NCBI GenBank assembly: GCA_946482545.1
Contig: CAMLRX010000129.1
Coordinates: 1-14,027 of the forward strand
From: an uncultured Flavihumibacter sp.
Lineage (GTDB): Bacteria; Bacteroidota; Bacteroidia; Chitinophagales; Chitinophagaceae
Direction: 5' to 3'
Length of the DNA stretch: 14,027 nucleotides
Below, piece by piece: positions 1 to 7,674 of the stretch. The notes under the pieces were generated by a model. The model was not told the origin of the DNA. It saw only the letters and a program-made list of their open reading frames with translations, and made no database searches. A program made the position numbers and the translations under genes. How positions within the stretch are numbered: the first letter of the stretch is position 1; each line of letters starts with the position of its first letter.

Positions 1-713
1 AACTTCACGGTTTGCCGGCGACTCACTTCTATCTTTTCCCCGCCTTTCATTTCCAGGAGCAGGCCCCCGTTGAAGTAGGGTTCTATCTTGTCGATGAGCC
101 GGAGGTTCACGATGTGTTTGCGGTTGGCCCGGAAGAATATCTTTTCATCGAGGCGCTCTTCGAGCGCGTTCAGTGATTTCAGGATGAGCGGTTTGTTGGG
201 GCCGAAGAATACTTTGGCGTAATTGCCCACACTTTCGAACAACCTGATTTCGGAGAGTTTCACGAACCAGCACCTTTCGCCGTCTTTTACGAAAACCTGG
301 TCGTTTTCCCCCAGCAGACTCCGGTTCACATTGAGTTCACCTCCGGCCTGCTGGTCCTTTTCCTCTTGCTGGTGGAGTTTGTGTATGGCGTCAGAAAGAC
401 GTTTGGGTTCAATGGGCTTCAGCAGATAATCCAGCGCATTCACTTCAAAAGCTTTCAGTGCGTATTCATCGTAGGCGGTGGTGAAAATCACGTGGGGGGC
501 ACGGTCGAGTTCTGTGAGGAGATCGAACCCGGTTTTTCCCGGCATCTGGATATCGAGGAAGATCAGGTCGGGCTGAAGGGTATCAATTCTTTCGATGCCT
601 TCTTCCACATTGGCGGCTTCGGCCACCACTTCTATCTCGGGGAATTCCAGCAATAATTTTTTAAGTTCATTACGTGCGAGGCGTTCATCGTCGATCAGGA
701 TCGCGCGGATCAT
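1..713 (-). CDS. LytTR-family response regulator (partial, C-terminus cut by window edge)
   Basis: This is a cytoplasmic response regulator that should be phosphorylated by the neighbouring sensor kinase and then bind promoter DNA. Translating from the ATG at 711-713 gives 237 residues before the window ends. Residues 1-115 form a receiver domain, with the acidic pocket D8/D9, a phospho-acceptor D54 in FLDIQMPG, T79 in FTTAYDEYALKAF and K99 in LLKP. After a Gln/Glu-rich linker (about 114-130), residues 138-237 form a LytTR DNA-binding domain, with FVKDGERCWFV, SVGNYAKVFF and FFRANRKHIVNL, ending in SRRQTVK. Family members are usually about 240-250 residues, so only a few are missing. It starts 60 bp after the kinase stop with no recognisable promoter between, which suggests one transcript. 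The regulated genes cannot be told from this window. Confidence 0.95.
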   Translation of the reverse strand, partial: MIRAILIDDERLARNELKKLLLEFPEIEVVAEAANVEEGIERIDTLQPDLIFLDIQMPGKTGFDLLTELDRAPHVIFTTAYDEYALKAFEVNALDYLLKPIEPKRLSDAIHKLHQQEEKDQQAGGELNVNRSLLGENDQVFVKDGERCWFVKLSEIRLFESVGNYAKVFFGPNKPLILKSLNALEERLDEKIFFRANRKHIVNLRLIDKIEPYFNGGLLLEMKGGEKIEVSRRQTVK

Positions 714-773
714 GCGTTAAAAATTTAAAGTGTGTGTTTAGGTATTTGGCGGCAACTAAGTTAACATTAAAAA

Positions 774-1826
774 TCAGTAATGTTCCACCACGGGGATGGT
801 TACCCTGGCTTCCACCATATTGCCGTTGATCTCTTTGATTTCGAAATCTGATTTTTCACCGAAAAGCAGGCTGAGTCTGTTTTGCGTGCTGTTCAGGCCG
901 AAACCGTCGCCGTTCTTTCCCCCATTCAGGCGGCCTGTATTCTGGATGATGAGTTCGTGGTGATCGTCTTTGAAATCGGAGATAATACGCACCAACCCGC
1001 CATCCACCTGTTTGCTGATGCCGTGTTTGATGGCGTTCTCTACCAGTGTTTGCAGCATCATGGGTGGTATAGGTTGATCCAGGGTGTCTTCATCAATATC
1101 GTATTCAACCTGTAACCGGTCTTCGAAACGGATGTGTTCGAGCGCGAGGTAATCTTTTACGATGTTGAGTTCTTTTTCGAGCGGAACGGTTTCCTGTTTT
1201 TCGGCCTGGAGACTGCTGCGGAGGATATTACTGAGTTCTGTGATGGCGGTTCTGGCGCGGATCGGGTCTTCGTCCACCAGGGCACGGATACTGTTGAGCG
1301 CGTTAAATATGAAGTGCGGGTTGATATGCGATTTGATGGTTTTCAGTTCCAGTTCTTTCACCAGCGCTTCCAGGCGGAGGGTATCCACTTCCTGTTTCCT
1401 GATTTTATTGATGTAATGGTAGAAATAGTAGATGAGTATCCAGGGCGTGAGGAACATACCGTAGTCTATCATCTTGGTAAGGAGTTTCGAATTGAAACTC
1501 ATGGGCGGGGATACCGTCTTTTTAGGAATGATGAACACGTTGGATATCAGTATATTGGCCATGGCGGCAATCAGGCATGCCACCACAAGCGCCATCAGCA
1601 GGCGGGGCATGGCTTTTTCCACCGGTAACAGTAACCAGTTGGTCTGCTTGATGTAGGAACGAAGCAGGTGGGAGGTGGCGAGCCCGGTAGTGATGAATAT
1701 AAAAAGCTGGTCGATGATGCTTTCAGAAAGCTCATTGAAGGTGTAGGCCAGGAAAATGTAGGAGATGGTAACGGAACTCCAGCCTGCCACCTGGAACAAC
1801 CAATATCGGGGAATTTTTTTCAGCAT
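774..1826 (-). CDS. LytS/YehU-type sensor histidine kinase
   Basis: A 350-residue membrane sensor kinase, partner of the LytTR regulator immediately downstream. The N-terminal 145 residues hold about four hydrophobic segments (near 12-30, 38-55, 73-98 and 121-138), so the sensor is embedded in the membrane and has no large periplasmic domain. The cytoplasmic part carries the His_kinase (PF06580) signature with INPHFIFNALNSI at 168-180; the phospho-acceptor is predicted to be H171. The ATPase domain shows the N-box LVENAIKHG (261-269) and a G-box GDGFGLNSTQNRL (316-328). The ATG at 1824-1826 is supported by a -7 promoter element 16 nt upstream. The stimulus is unknown. Such pairs are numerous in Bacteroidota, so a specific gene name is not justified. 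Confidence 0.95.
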   Translation of the reverse strand: MLKKIPRYWLFQVAGWSSVTISYIFLAYTFNELSESIIDQLFIFITTGLATSHLLRSYIKQTNWLLLPVEKAMPRLLMALVVACLIAAMANILISNVFIIPKKTVSPPMSFNSKLLTKMIDYGMFLTPWILIYYFYHYINKIRKQEVDTLRLEALVKELELKTIKSHINPHFIFNALNSIRALVDEDPIRARTAITELSNILRSSLQAEKQETVPLEKELNIVKDYLALEHIRFEDRLQVEYDIDEDTLDQPIPPMMLQTLVENAIKHGISKQVDGGLVRIISDFKDDHHELIIQNTGRLNGGKNGDGFGLNSTQNRLSLLFGEKSDFEIKEINGNMVEARVTIPVVEHY

Positions 1827-1842
1827 ATAGGTTCTGTACTTA

Positions 1843-1850
1843 CAAATCTA
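1843..1850 (-). promoter_or_regulatory. Predicted Bacteroidota -7 box for the sensor kinase operon
   Basis: On the minus strand this reads TAGATTTG, matching the Bacteroidota primary sigma factor -7 consensus TAnnTTTG. A TTTC that could act as a -33 element lies 19 nt upstream, one base from TTTG. The box ends 16 nt before the kinase ATG, so the untranslated leader would be only about 10 nt. Confidence 0.55.
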
Positions 1851-2027
1851 ACCATTTACCCCTGTCGTGGAAACCGAAAAGTATTAATGGTAAAAAAGGG
1901 GGGTAGATGGTGTTTAAACATTTAGATAGAAACCTTTAGTACGCAGAAAAAATGTCTTTTGGGAGCAGGGGTGATTTGGTAGTTTACCGTATTTGTTCCT
2001 AATTTCATTGCTGGAAAATCCGTTCTC

Positions 2028-3329
2028 TTGAAACCCCAACCGTACCTCCACCACTTATGGACCCGTATTCCGGGTTGCCTGCTCGCAGCGCTGCTGTGGG
2101 CAACTTCTGCCGCCGGGCAGGGGCGGGTTGTGATCAATGAATACATGCCCTGGCCCGATAACGGATGTCCTGTTACCTCTGAATTTGTGGAACTGTATAA
2201 TTTTGGTCCGGGTCCGGCCAACATTGGTTGCTATGTGCTCACCGACGGCGATTATTCCATTACCATTCCTGCAAATACCATTCTTTTACCCGGTGAATAC
2301 TATGTAATTGCCGGTATGGATGTATTGCCTTCCGGTTGCGGAAACCTAACCAAATCGGTAACCGCGCAACTGAACTGGAATACCTGTAATTGTACCAGTG
2401 GCACAATTCCTACCACCGGAGCAGGCCTTTTCACAGACGGGGGAAGCGGCGCGGAACAAGTGGTATTGCTCAATAGTACCGGAGCTGTAGTAGATGCGGT
2501 GATCAGAAACCTTCCTGCCGAGCCTTCTGCTTCTATCACAACTTCTTCTAACGCGGGCTGTACACCGTTCACTTTCGACCTGGATGACATGTCTTTCACT
2601 TATGAAGTGCTGGGCATGTCCACAGGAAGAGGCAATACTTTCGCGCGTTTGCTGGATGGAGACTGCGGCTGGTTGAAAGAATCCAAACAAAGCGCTGGCG
2701 AAAGCAATAATACGGCAGGCGACAACTCATCTCTCTCCGCCGTGCTCACCGTTACCAATGGAACGGCTTGCCCAACCGATGGTTCAGCTTTTATAGAAGT
2801 TTTCGCCTCCGATTACACCAGCGTTTTCCCGATGGATTATACCCTGGCAAAAGATGCCGATAACGACAACCAGTATACCATCAACGACCTGTACACTCTT
2901 GGCACGGACAATACCGCACCGAATATACCGCTGGATAACCTTTCAGAAGGACGCTACAAAGTAGTAATAGCCTCTGCCATGGGTTGTGACCTTAAATCGT
3001 TCAGTTTCAATATACTTCCCTGCGGGTCCGTACTCAACCCACTTCTCCCGGCCGCTGAAACGCGAGCGGTTGAAATGGGTTTCCGCCTTGCGGCTGCACC
3101 CGGTTCCAAAGAGGTGCTCCTGCAATGGAAAGCGGACCGCACCGAATACCGGCTCGCGGTTTACAACAGCATCGGCCAGGCCATCCACACCGAAAAACTC
3201 CGGGTTACCTCTGCGGGTGTTTTCCAGCACCGCTTTAACATGCCTGGCGCCGCGCGCGGCATATTCCTGCTCTCACTCGAACGAACCGATGGTGTTCCCG
3301 GAAAATATATTCAGCGCTTCTTCCGTTAA
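2028..3329 (+). CDS. Secreted lamin-tail domain protein with SprB-like repeat and T9SS-type C-terminal sorting domain
   Basis: A 433-residue predicted cell-surface or secreted protein. Residues 1-31 form a signal peptide with a basic/polar start, a hydrophobic core CLLAALLWATSAA and a likely cut near Q31. Residues about 33-162 match a lamin-tail domain (LTD): VINEYMPW, FVELYNFG, the IGCYVLTD strand and LLPGEYYVIAG. The extracellular part is rich in cysteine (C47, C68, C104, C120, C122, C178, C213). Residues about 235-330 resemble a SprB-type surface repeat: TVTNGTACPTDGSAFIEVF, then LSEGRYKVVIASAMGCDLKSFSFNI. Residues about 350-433 resemble a T9SS type A sorting domain: YRLAVYNSIGQAI, then GIFLLSLERTDGVPGKYIQRFF. 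The start is TTG; the next in-frame ATG (residue 40) would remove the whole signal peptide, and no in-frame ATG lies upstream. The ligand and role are unknown; it is probably exported across the outer membrane by the gliding/Por machinery. Confidence 0.85.
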   Translation: MKPQPYLHHLWTRIPGCLLAALLWATSAAGQGRVVINEYMPWPDNGCPVTSEFVELYNFGPGPANIGCYVLTDGDYSITIPANTILLPGEYYVIAGMDVLPSGCGNLTKSVTAQLNWNTCNCTSGTIPTTGAGLFTDGGSGAEQVVLLNSTGAVVDAVIRNLPAEPSASITTSSNAGCTPFTFDLDDMSFTYEVLGMSTGRGNTFARLLDGDCGWLKESKQSAGESNNTAGDNSSLSAVLTVTNGTACPTDGSAFIEVFASDYTSVFPMDYTLAKDADNDNQYTINDLYTLGTDNTAPNIPLDNLSEGRYKVVIASAMGCDLKSFSFNILPCGSVLNPLLPAAETRAVEMGFRLAAAPGSKEVLLQWKADRTEYRLAVYNSIGQAIHTEKLRVTSAGVFQHRFNMPGAARGIFLLSLERTDGVPGKYIQRFFR

Positions 3330-3367
3330 TGGTTCAACCTTTCGCCTTTCATCCTGTTATAAATGGG

Positions 3368-3395
3368 TTGTCATGGCCTAATTATTGTATTTTTG
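3368..3395 (+). promoter_or_regulatory. Predicted dxs promoter (-33 TTG, -7 TATTTTTG)
   Basis: TTG at 3368-3370 is followed after 17 nt by TATTTTTG at 3388-3395, an exact fit to the TAnnTTTG -7 element. This is the best-matched promoter in the window. Transcription would start near 3401, about 20 nt before the dxs ATG at 3420. So dxs probably has its own promoter despite lying only 90 bp behind the lamin-tail gene. Confidence 0.65.
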
Positions 3396-3419
3396 CACCC
3401 ATATTAACCATTCGCTTAC

Positions 3420-5351
3420 ATGGAGATCACAGCGGGCCCACTGCTCAGAAACATCAATACCCCCGACGACCTGAAACTGCTTACCAAAGATCAGTTGCAA
3501 CAGGTTTGCGAAGAACTGCGCCAGTATATTATTGACGTGGTGAGTATCCACGGAGGGCATTTCGCCGCCAGTTTAGGCGTGGTGGAACTTTCCGTGGCGC
3601 TTCATTATGTGTACAATACTCCCTACGATCAGTTGGTATGGGATGTGGGCCACCAGGCTTACGGGCATAAAATACTTACCGGCAGGAGAGAAAGTTTTCC
3701 CTCTAACCGCAAATACAAAGGACTCAGCGGATTCCCCAAAAGATCGGAAAGTGACTACGATACTTTCGGTGTAGGACATTCCTCTACTTCCATCTCCGCC
3801 GCCCTCGGTATGGCCATGGCCGCGAAGTACAGGGGAGAGGACCGGAAATCAGTAGCAGTGATCGGTGATGGTTCCATGACCGCAGGTATGGCGTTCGAAG
3901 CCATGAACCACGCGGGTGTTGCCGATAGCGATATGCTCATTATTCTGAACGACAACTGCATGAGCATTGACCCCAATGTGGGCGCACTTAAAGAATACCT
4001 TACAGATATCACCACATCTCATACGTACAATAAACTGAAGGATGACGTATGGAACGCCCTGGGGAAACTGCCCATCGGTGCCCGCTTCTCTCGCGAAATG
4101 GCCAGCAAGCTGGACCATACCATCAAAGGAATGCTCACCAAAAGCAGTAACCTTTTTGAAGCGTTGAAGATCCGTTATTTCGGCCCGATCGATGGACACA
4201 ACATCACCAAACTCGTGGATACGCTCCGCGATCTTAAAAATATTCCCGGCCCCAAATTGCTGCACATTGTTACAGTGAAAGGAAAGGGATACGCCCTGGC
4301 GGAAAAAGACCAGACCAAATGGCACGCACCCGGGCTCTTCGATAAAATTACCGGAGAGATTTACAAGAAGAAATTCGATCTGCCGCAACCACCGAAATAC
4401 CAGGATGTATTCGGTCATACGATGATTGAACTGGCGGAAATGAACCCCAACATCATGGGCGTTACACCGGCGATGCCCAGCGGCTGTTCGCTGAAGTTCA
4501 TGATGGATAAGATGCCTGACCGCGCTTTCGATGTGGGCATTTGCGAACAACACGCCGTAACTGTTTCAGCAGGGATGGCCACACAGGGATTGCGGGTGTT
4601 CTGTAATATTTATTCTTCTTTCATGCAACGCGCCTTCGACCAGGTGGTGCACGATGTAGCCATTCAAAAACTGCCTGTAGTGCTTTGTCTGGACCGTGCC
4701 GGACTGGTGGGAGAAGATGGTCCCACGCACCATGGCGCTTACGATATCGCTTATTTCAGGTGCATTCCGAATATGATCATCAGTTCGCCGATGAATGAGT
4801 CGGAATTGCGTAACCTGATGTTTACCGCTCAACTTGATTCCAACGGTTATCCTTTTGTGATCCGTTACCCGAGGGGGGAAGGGGTGATGCCCGAATGGCG
4901 CACACCGCTGGAAGAGATCACCATCGGTACAGGACGCAAATTAAAAGATGGGAAAGATGTGGCGATACTGAGTTTGGGACATCCCGGCAACTTTGCAGCC
5001 GCGGCCATCCGCAGCCTGCGTTCCGAAGGAATTGACCCCGCACATTACGATATGCGTTTCGTGAAACCACTGGATGAAGCCATGCTACACGAAGTATTCT
5101 CGAAATATAAGAAAGTGGTTACTGTTGAAGACGGTACCGTAGTAGGTGGATTCGGCAGCGCGATACTCGAATTTATGGCGCAGCACAACTACCACGCGGA
5201 AGTAACCATATTGGGTATTCCCGACAGGTTGGTGGAACACGGCACCCTTAAAGAATTACACCGCGAATGTGGCTACGATGCAGAAGGTATTGCTGATGCA
5301 GTGCGCGCTATGTTAAGAGAGACTGTTACAGTAGAAACATTATTGCAATAA
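3420..5351 (+). CDS. dxs: 1-deoxy-D-xylulose-5-phosphate synthase
   Basis: DXS condenses pyruvate and glyceraldehyde 3-phosphate with thiamine diphosphate, releasing CO2, to make DXP. DXP is the entry point of the MEP isoprenoid pathway and a precursor for thiamine and pyridoxal. The 643 residues match the usual length of about 620-645. The N-terminal domain has GGHFAASLGVVEL (45-57; H47 matches the conserved catalytic His) and the thiamine diphosphate/Mg motif GDGSMTAG (149-156) with N177/N179. The pyrimidine-binding domain has the catalytic Glu in CEQHAV (E376) and DRAGLVGEDGPTHHG (425-439); IRYPRGEGVMPEW follows. The C-terminal transketolase domain covers about 505-630. The gene has its own predicted promoter. 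Its last 12 bp are shared with the convergent scpA gene. No other MEP pathway gene is in the window. Confidence 0.98.
   Translation: MEITAGPLLRNINTPDDLKLLTKDQLQQVCEELRQYIIDVVSIHGGHFAASLGVVELSVALHYVYNTPYDQLVWDVGHQAYGHKILTGRRESFPSNRKYKGLSGFPKRSESDYDTFGVGHSSTSISAALGMAMAAKYRGEDRKSVAVIGDGSMTAGMAFEAMNHAGVADSDMLIILNDNCMSIDPNVGALKEYLTDITTSHTYNKLKDDVWNALGKLPIGARFSREMASKLDHTIKGMLTKSSNLFEALKIRYFGPIDGHNITKLVDTLRDLKNIPGPKLLHIVTVKGKGYALAEKDQTKWHAPGLFDKITGEIYKKKFDLPQPPKYQDVFGHTMIELAEMNPNIMGVTPAMPSGCSLKFMMDKMPDRAFDVGICEQHAVTVSAGMATQGLRVFCNIYSSFMQRAFDQVVHDVAIQKLPVVLCLDRAGLVGEDGPTHHGAYDIAYFRCIPNMIISSPMNESELRNLMFTAQLDSNGYPFVIRYPRGEGVMPEWRTPLEEITIGTGRKLKDGKDVAILSLGHPGNFAAAAIRSLRSEGIDPAHYDMRFVKPLDEAMLHEVFSKYKKVVTVEDGTVVGGFGSAILEFMAQHNYHAEVTILGIPDRLVEHGTLKELHRECGYDAEGIADAVRAMLRETVTVETLLQ
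5340..5351. repeat. 12-bp perfect palindrome shared by the dxs and scpA 3' ends
   Basis: TTATTGCAATAA equals its own reverse complement. Read on either strand in the coding frame it gives TTA TTG CAA TAA (Leu-Leu-Gln-stop), so dxs and scpA overlap tail to tail by exactly this palindrome and end in the same tripeptide. It is too AT-rich and has too little loop to be a normal intrinsic terminator. Confidence 0.95.
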
Positions 5352-6149
5352 AGGATCGGGAGTGGGCGTTTCGCCCGCTTCCGCAATTTCCCTGTTCTCG
5401 GGCTCTATGTATTCGATGATGAAGTTGTTCCGGCCCTCACCGGTCATTATTTTCAGGAATTTCATCTGCACCAGTTCAAGCATACTCAGGAACATAAAGA
5501 TCGCATGAACGCGGTCGTTACACGATTCAAATATCTTTTCAAACGACATGGTCTTTTTGTGGGAAGCCAGCCCTATCATTGCTTCCCTGCTTTGCTCCAT
5601 GGTGTATTTATATTGCACCACGGTATGCACGGGCTGGTTTTTCTTGTCGTACAAACGTTGCATCACCCGTTCAAACGCCTTCATGAGTTTGAACATGGAG
5701 ATGGCCTGTATTTCCGTTCCTTCCCCGGCTTCCTCTCCGATGTTTGAGATGTCTTTCTGAAGGTTCCCTCTTTTCACCATCAGCATGCGGATGGCTTCCA
5801 TTTCGCTGAGTTGTACGGAGGCTTCTTTGAACTTTTTGTATTCCAGAATCTTATCAATCAGTTCCTGGCGGGGATCAATCTCGTTGCCCTGGGCATCCAG
5901 TTCCTTGCGGGGCAGCAGCATCTTGGCCTTGATGCGCATGAGCGTGGACACGAAAAGGATGAACTCACTGGACAATTCAATGTTCAGTTGTTCCTGCCCG
6001 TGAATGTATTCCAGGAAGTCTTTGATGATCCTGGTGATGGGAATATTATAGATATCCAGTTCATCTCTTTCGATGAAGAACAGCAACAGGTCGAACGGTC
6101 CTTCGAACTGCGGCAGTTTGATCTGGTAGGAGGGAGTATTTGCGGCCAT
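5340..6149 (-). CDS. scpA: Segregation and condensation protein A
   Basis: ScpA is the kleisin subunit of the bacterial SMC-ScpAB condensin, which bridges the SMC ATPase heads and helps compact and separate the chromosome at the nucleoid. With the ATG at 6147-6149 the protein has 269 residues, typical for the family. The N-terminus has the hallmark FEGPFDLLLFFIERDELDIYN (about 15-35), which contacts the SMC neck, then SSEFILFVSTLMRIKAKMLLP (about 58-78). The middle is helical. The C-terminal winged helix has FMFLSMLELVQMKFLKI near 213-229. A longer reading from TTG at 6156-6158 adds three residues but places the start inside a predicted -7 box, so I prefer the ATG. The last 12 bp overlap dxs on the other strand. 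The partner gene scpB is not in the window; the upstream DUF3078 gene ends 26 bp away. Confidence 0.95.
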   Translation of the reverse strand: MAANTPSYQIKLPQFEGPFDLLLFFIERDELDIYNIPITRIIKDFLEYIHGQEQLNIELSSEFILFVSTLMRIKAKMLLPRKELDAQGNEIDPRQELIDKILEYKKFKEASVQLSEMEAIRMLMVKRGNLQKDISNIGEEAGEGTEIQAISMFKLMKAFERVMQRLYDKKNQPVHTVVQYKYTMEQSREAMIGLASHKKTMSFEKIFESCNDRVHAIFMFLSMLELVQMKFLKIMTGEGRNNFIIEYIEPENREIAEAGETPTPDPLLQ

Positions 6150-6155
6150 AGTGGT

Positions 6156-6163
6156 CAAAAGTA
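6156..6163 (-). promoter_or_regulatory. Possible -7 box directly in front of scpA (leaderless candidate)
   Basis: The minus strand reads TACTTTTG, an exact TAnnTTTG match, ending 6 nt before the scpA ATG. Transcription starting at the usual 4-7 nt past the box would begin at or near the start codon. No good -33 TTG is visible 17-19 nt upstream (the best is TTT), and the site sits in a 26-bp gap behind DUF3078, so a chance match and operon read-through remain possible. Confidence 0.35.
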
Positions 6164-6175
6164 AGCAAAATGCCC

Positions 6176-7114
6176 TTAAAAACTGGTGGCGAATCCGACC
6201 CCGAGCAGTGATTTGATTTGCGTTCCCCAGCGGCTTCCTTCCGGCTTCAGCGCGTCATCATCGTAAATAATATCGAGGTTGTAAGTCACCTGCAGCCACT
6301 TGTTTACTTTGAGTGCCAACAAGTTAGTAAAGAACACGTCTACATTGGCCGGATTGTTCCGGTAATTCGAAAAGAGGTCGAGCCTTCCTTTGTAGCTGAT
6401 GTTCTTCGCGAGTTCTTTGTTGTAGTTGGCCGTGAGGAATCCACCGATCTCGTAGCGGTAGGTGCTACCGGGCTCCACGCCATAAAGTTCCGCCAGCCTG
6501 TTGGTGCGGCGGCTCACGATGATCCAGCGGGAGGAGGCGGGGGAAAGGAAAAGACTGAACGTATTGTTGGGGCGCCATTCAATACCCGGAGAGAGCAACA
6601 GGTTGGCGGGTGCGAGAAAACTGGACGATAGTTCGCTGGTATCGGCACCGGCGGCCGTTTTAAAATAGCGGTAACCATCGGTGAGTTGAGTCCGGAAATT
6701 ACCCATTACGGTAAAGAACCATACGCCCGAAGTATCGAGTTGGCGGCCGTATTTGGAAAGGAGGTCGAAGCGGTCATCGTTTTTACGGAAGCCGGTGGAT
6801 GTGGTGTTCACCATCCCGTAGTTGATGTCTAGGTTGTTGTCGAAGAAGTTTTTTCCGTTCTTATACAGTGCCTGGTAGTTGAAGAAAAGATTGTTGGCGA
6901 AAGTGAATTTATCCGCGCCAGCCGACCAGTTGGAAGAACTTCCCTGCGATAAATTGATGTTCAGTAACCCCTTCTGTATCCATCCGTCGGGTTGTTCGTT
7001 GGGTTTGGTCACGTTTTTTGACGCATCTTCCCTCAGTTTTTTAACGGTGGCATCTTGTGCTGAGACAGAAAGAGAAAGAAGCAGTGCGAGGGCAGAAAGG
7101 CAGGTCAGTTTCAT
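6176..7114 (-). CDS. DUF3078 domain-containing outer-membrane-like beta-barrel protein
   Basis: A 312-residue protein of the Bacteroidota-restricted DUF3078 family, whose function is not established. Residues 1-19 are a clear Sec signal peptide (CLSALALLLSLSVSA, then Q20). Diagnostic family stretches are GWIQKGLLNINLSQGSSSNW (44-63), DNNLDINYGM (92-101), FRKNDDRFDLLSKYG (109-123), the central FSLFLSP (186-192), the late GRLDLFSNYRNNPANVDVFF (243-262) and IIYDDD (282-287). Alternating polar/hydrophobic strands throughout and a terminal Phe (GVGFATSF) fit an outer-membrane beta-barrel, which is an inference. The ATG at 7112-7114 places the signal peptide exactly at the N-terminus. It appears to have its own promoter and a hairpin leader (7135-7159). 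It lies between mscL and scpA on the same strand. Confidence 0.9.
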   Translation of the reverse strand: MKLTCLSALALLLSLSVSAQDATVKKLREDASKNVTKPNEQPDGWIQKGLLNINLSQGSSSNWSAGADKFTFANNLFFNYQALYKNGKNFFDNNLDINYGMVNTTSTGFRKNDDRFDLLSKYGRQLDTSGVWFFTVMGNFRTQLTDGYRYFKTAAGADTSELSSSFLAPANLLLSPGIEWRPNNTFSLFLSPASSRWIIVSRRTNRLAELYGVEPGSTYRYEIGGFLTANYNKELAKNISYKGRLDLFSNYRNNPANVDVFFTNLLALKVNKWLQVTYNLDIIYDDDALKPEGSRWGTQIKSLLGVGFATSF

Positions 7115-7134
7115 GGTATCCTGTTTAATGATAA

Positions 7135-7159
7135 GGGGCCGCCTTTGGAAAGCGGCCCC
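7135..7159 (-). promoter_or_regulatory. Strong hairpin at the predicted 5' end of the DUF3078 mRNA
   Basis: GGGGCCGC (7135-7142) and GCGGCCCC (7152-7159) are perfect 8-bp inverted arms of pure G/C with a 9-nt centre that can add two or three weak pairs. On the minus strand the hairpin lies one base after the predicted -7 box and 20 nt before the DUF3078 ATG, so it would form the very 5' end of that message, where such structures can protect mRNA. It could instead terminate mscL transcription, but on the minus strand it is followed by TTATCATT rather than a U-tract. On the plus strand it is followed by GCAAAAATA, also no U-tract. Confidence 0.6.
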
Positions 7160-7160
7160 G

Positions 7161-7168
7161 CAAAAATA
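7161..7168 (-). promoter_or_regulatory. Predicted -7 box for the DUF3078 gene
   Basis: The minus strand reads TATTTTTG, an exact TAnnTTTG match identical to the dxs -7 box. A TTTC that could serve as -33 lies 19 nt upstream (7188-7191). It lies 46 nt before the DUF3078 ATG and directly before the hairpin, so the start of transcription would fall in the first arm of the stem. Confidence 0.5.
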
Positions 7169-7198
7169 GCAATTGAACGGAAGGATAGAAAGCCGGTC

Positions 7199-7582
7199 TT
7201 ATTTTTTTCTGAGTTCGTCGCGGATTTCCATGAGCAATTTTTCCGATTCGGTAGGTGCAGGCGGTGCGGCCGGCACTTCGGCTTCTTTCTTTCGCATCCT
7301 GTTGATGGTACGCACCAGCATGAAAAGCACGAAAGCCACGATGATAAAGTTGATGACCGCCGAAATGAACATGCCGTACTTCACTGCTCCGAACATGGTG
7401 AGTTCCTGAAGGTCGGACAGGTTCAGCGCATTTAATGCGGGCGTAAGTAAAAGTGGTGTGATGATGTCATCGGTTAAAGATTTCACGATGTTGTTGAAAG
7501 CGCCGCCGATGATCACACCGATCGCCAGGTCGAGCATATTGCCCTTTACGGCGAAGTCTTTAAATTCCTTGACGAATCCCAT
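7199..7582 (-). CDS. mscL: Large-conductance mechanosensitive channel
   Basis: MscL is a homopentameric inner-membrane channel that opens under high membrane tension and releases solutes on hypo-osmotic shock. The 127 residues fit the family. The N-terminal helix MGFVKEFKDFAVKGNMLDLAIG is the standard MscL opening, followed by the pore-lining TM1 IGVIIGGAFNNIVKSL (21-36). A short periplasmic loop precedes TM2 (about 69-91, YGMFISAVINFIIVAFVLFM). A charged stretch RMRKKE and a Pro/Ala linker lead to the C-terminal bundle helix SEKLLMEIRDELRKK. The frame stays open 43 codons upstream, but those residues do not look like MscL, so the ATG at 7580-7582 is chosen. The gene is divergent from the EamA transporter; I could not identify a clear promoter for it. 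Confidence 0.96.
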   Translation of the reverse strand: MGFVKEFKDFAVKGNMLDLAIGVIIGGAFNNIVKSLTDDIITPLLLTPALNALNLSDLQELTMFGAVKYGMFISAVINFIIVAFVLFMLVRTINRMRKKEAEVPAAPPAPTESEKLLMEIRDELRKK

Positions 7583-7674
7583 ATAGTAATTGTTTAAAGG
7601 TGAAGAATGAATGGTCAGGTAAATTACGGCCTTTCCATTGAAATTGTTTTCACGGGCACAGCAAAAAATCTGCC

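Noticed and set aside
1134..1628. A 164-codon plus-strand open frame opposite the sensor kinase
   Set aside because: It lies wholly antisense to a well-supported kinase with intact motifs and resembles no known protein; it is a by-product of the kinase codon pattern.
3849..4553. A 234-codon minus-strand open frame inside dxs
   Set aside because: Fully antisense to dxs, which has all its catalytic motifs; no recognisable domain or promoter supports it.
5340..5351. Palindrome as a bidirectional intrinsic terminator
   Set aside because: The stem would be six mostly A/T pairs with no loop and no U-tract on either strand.
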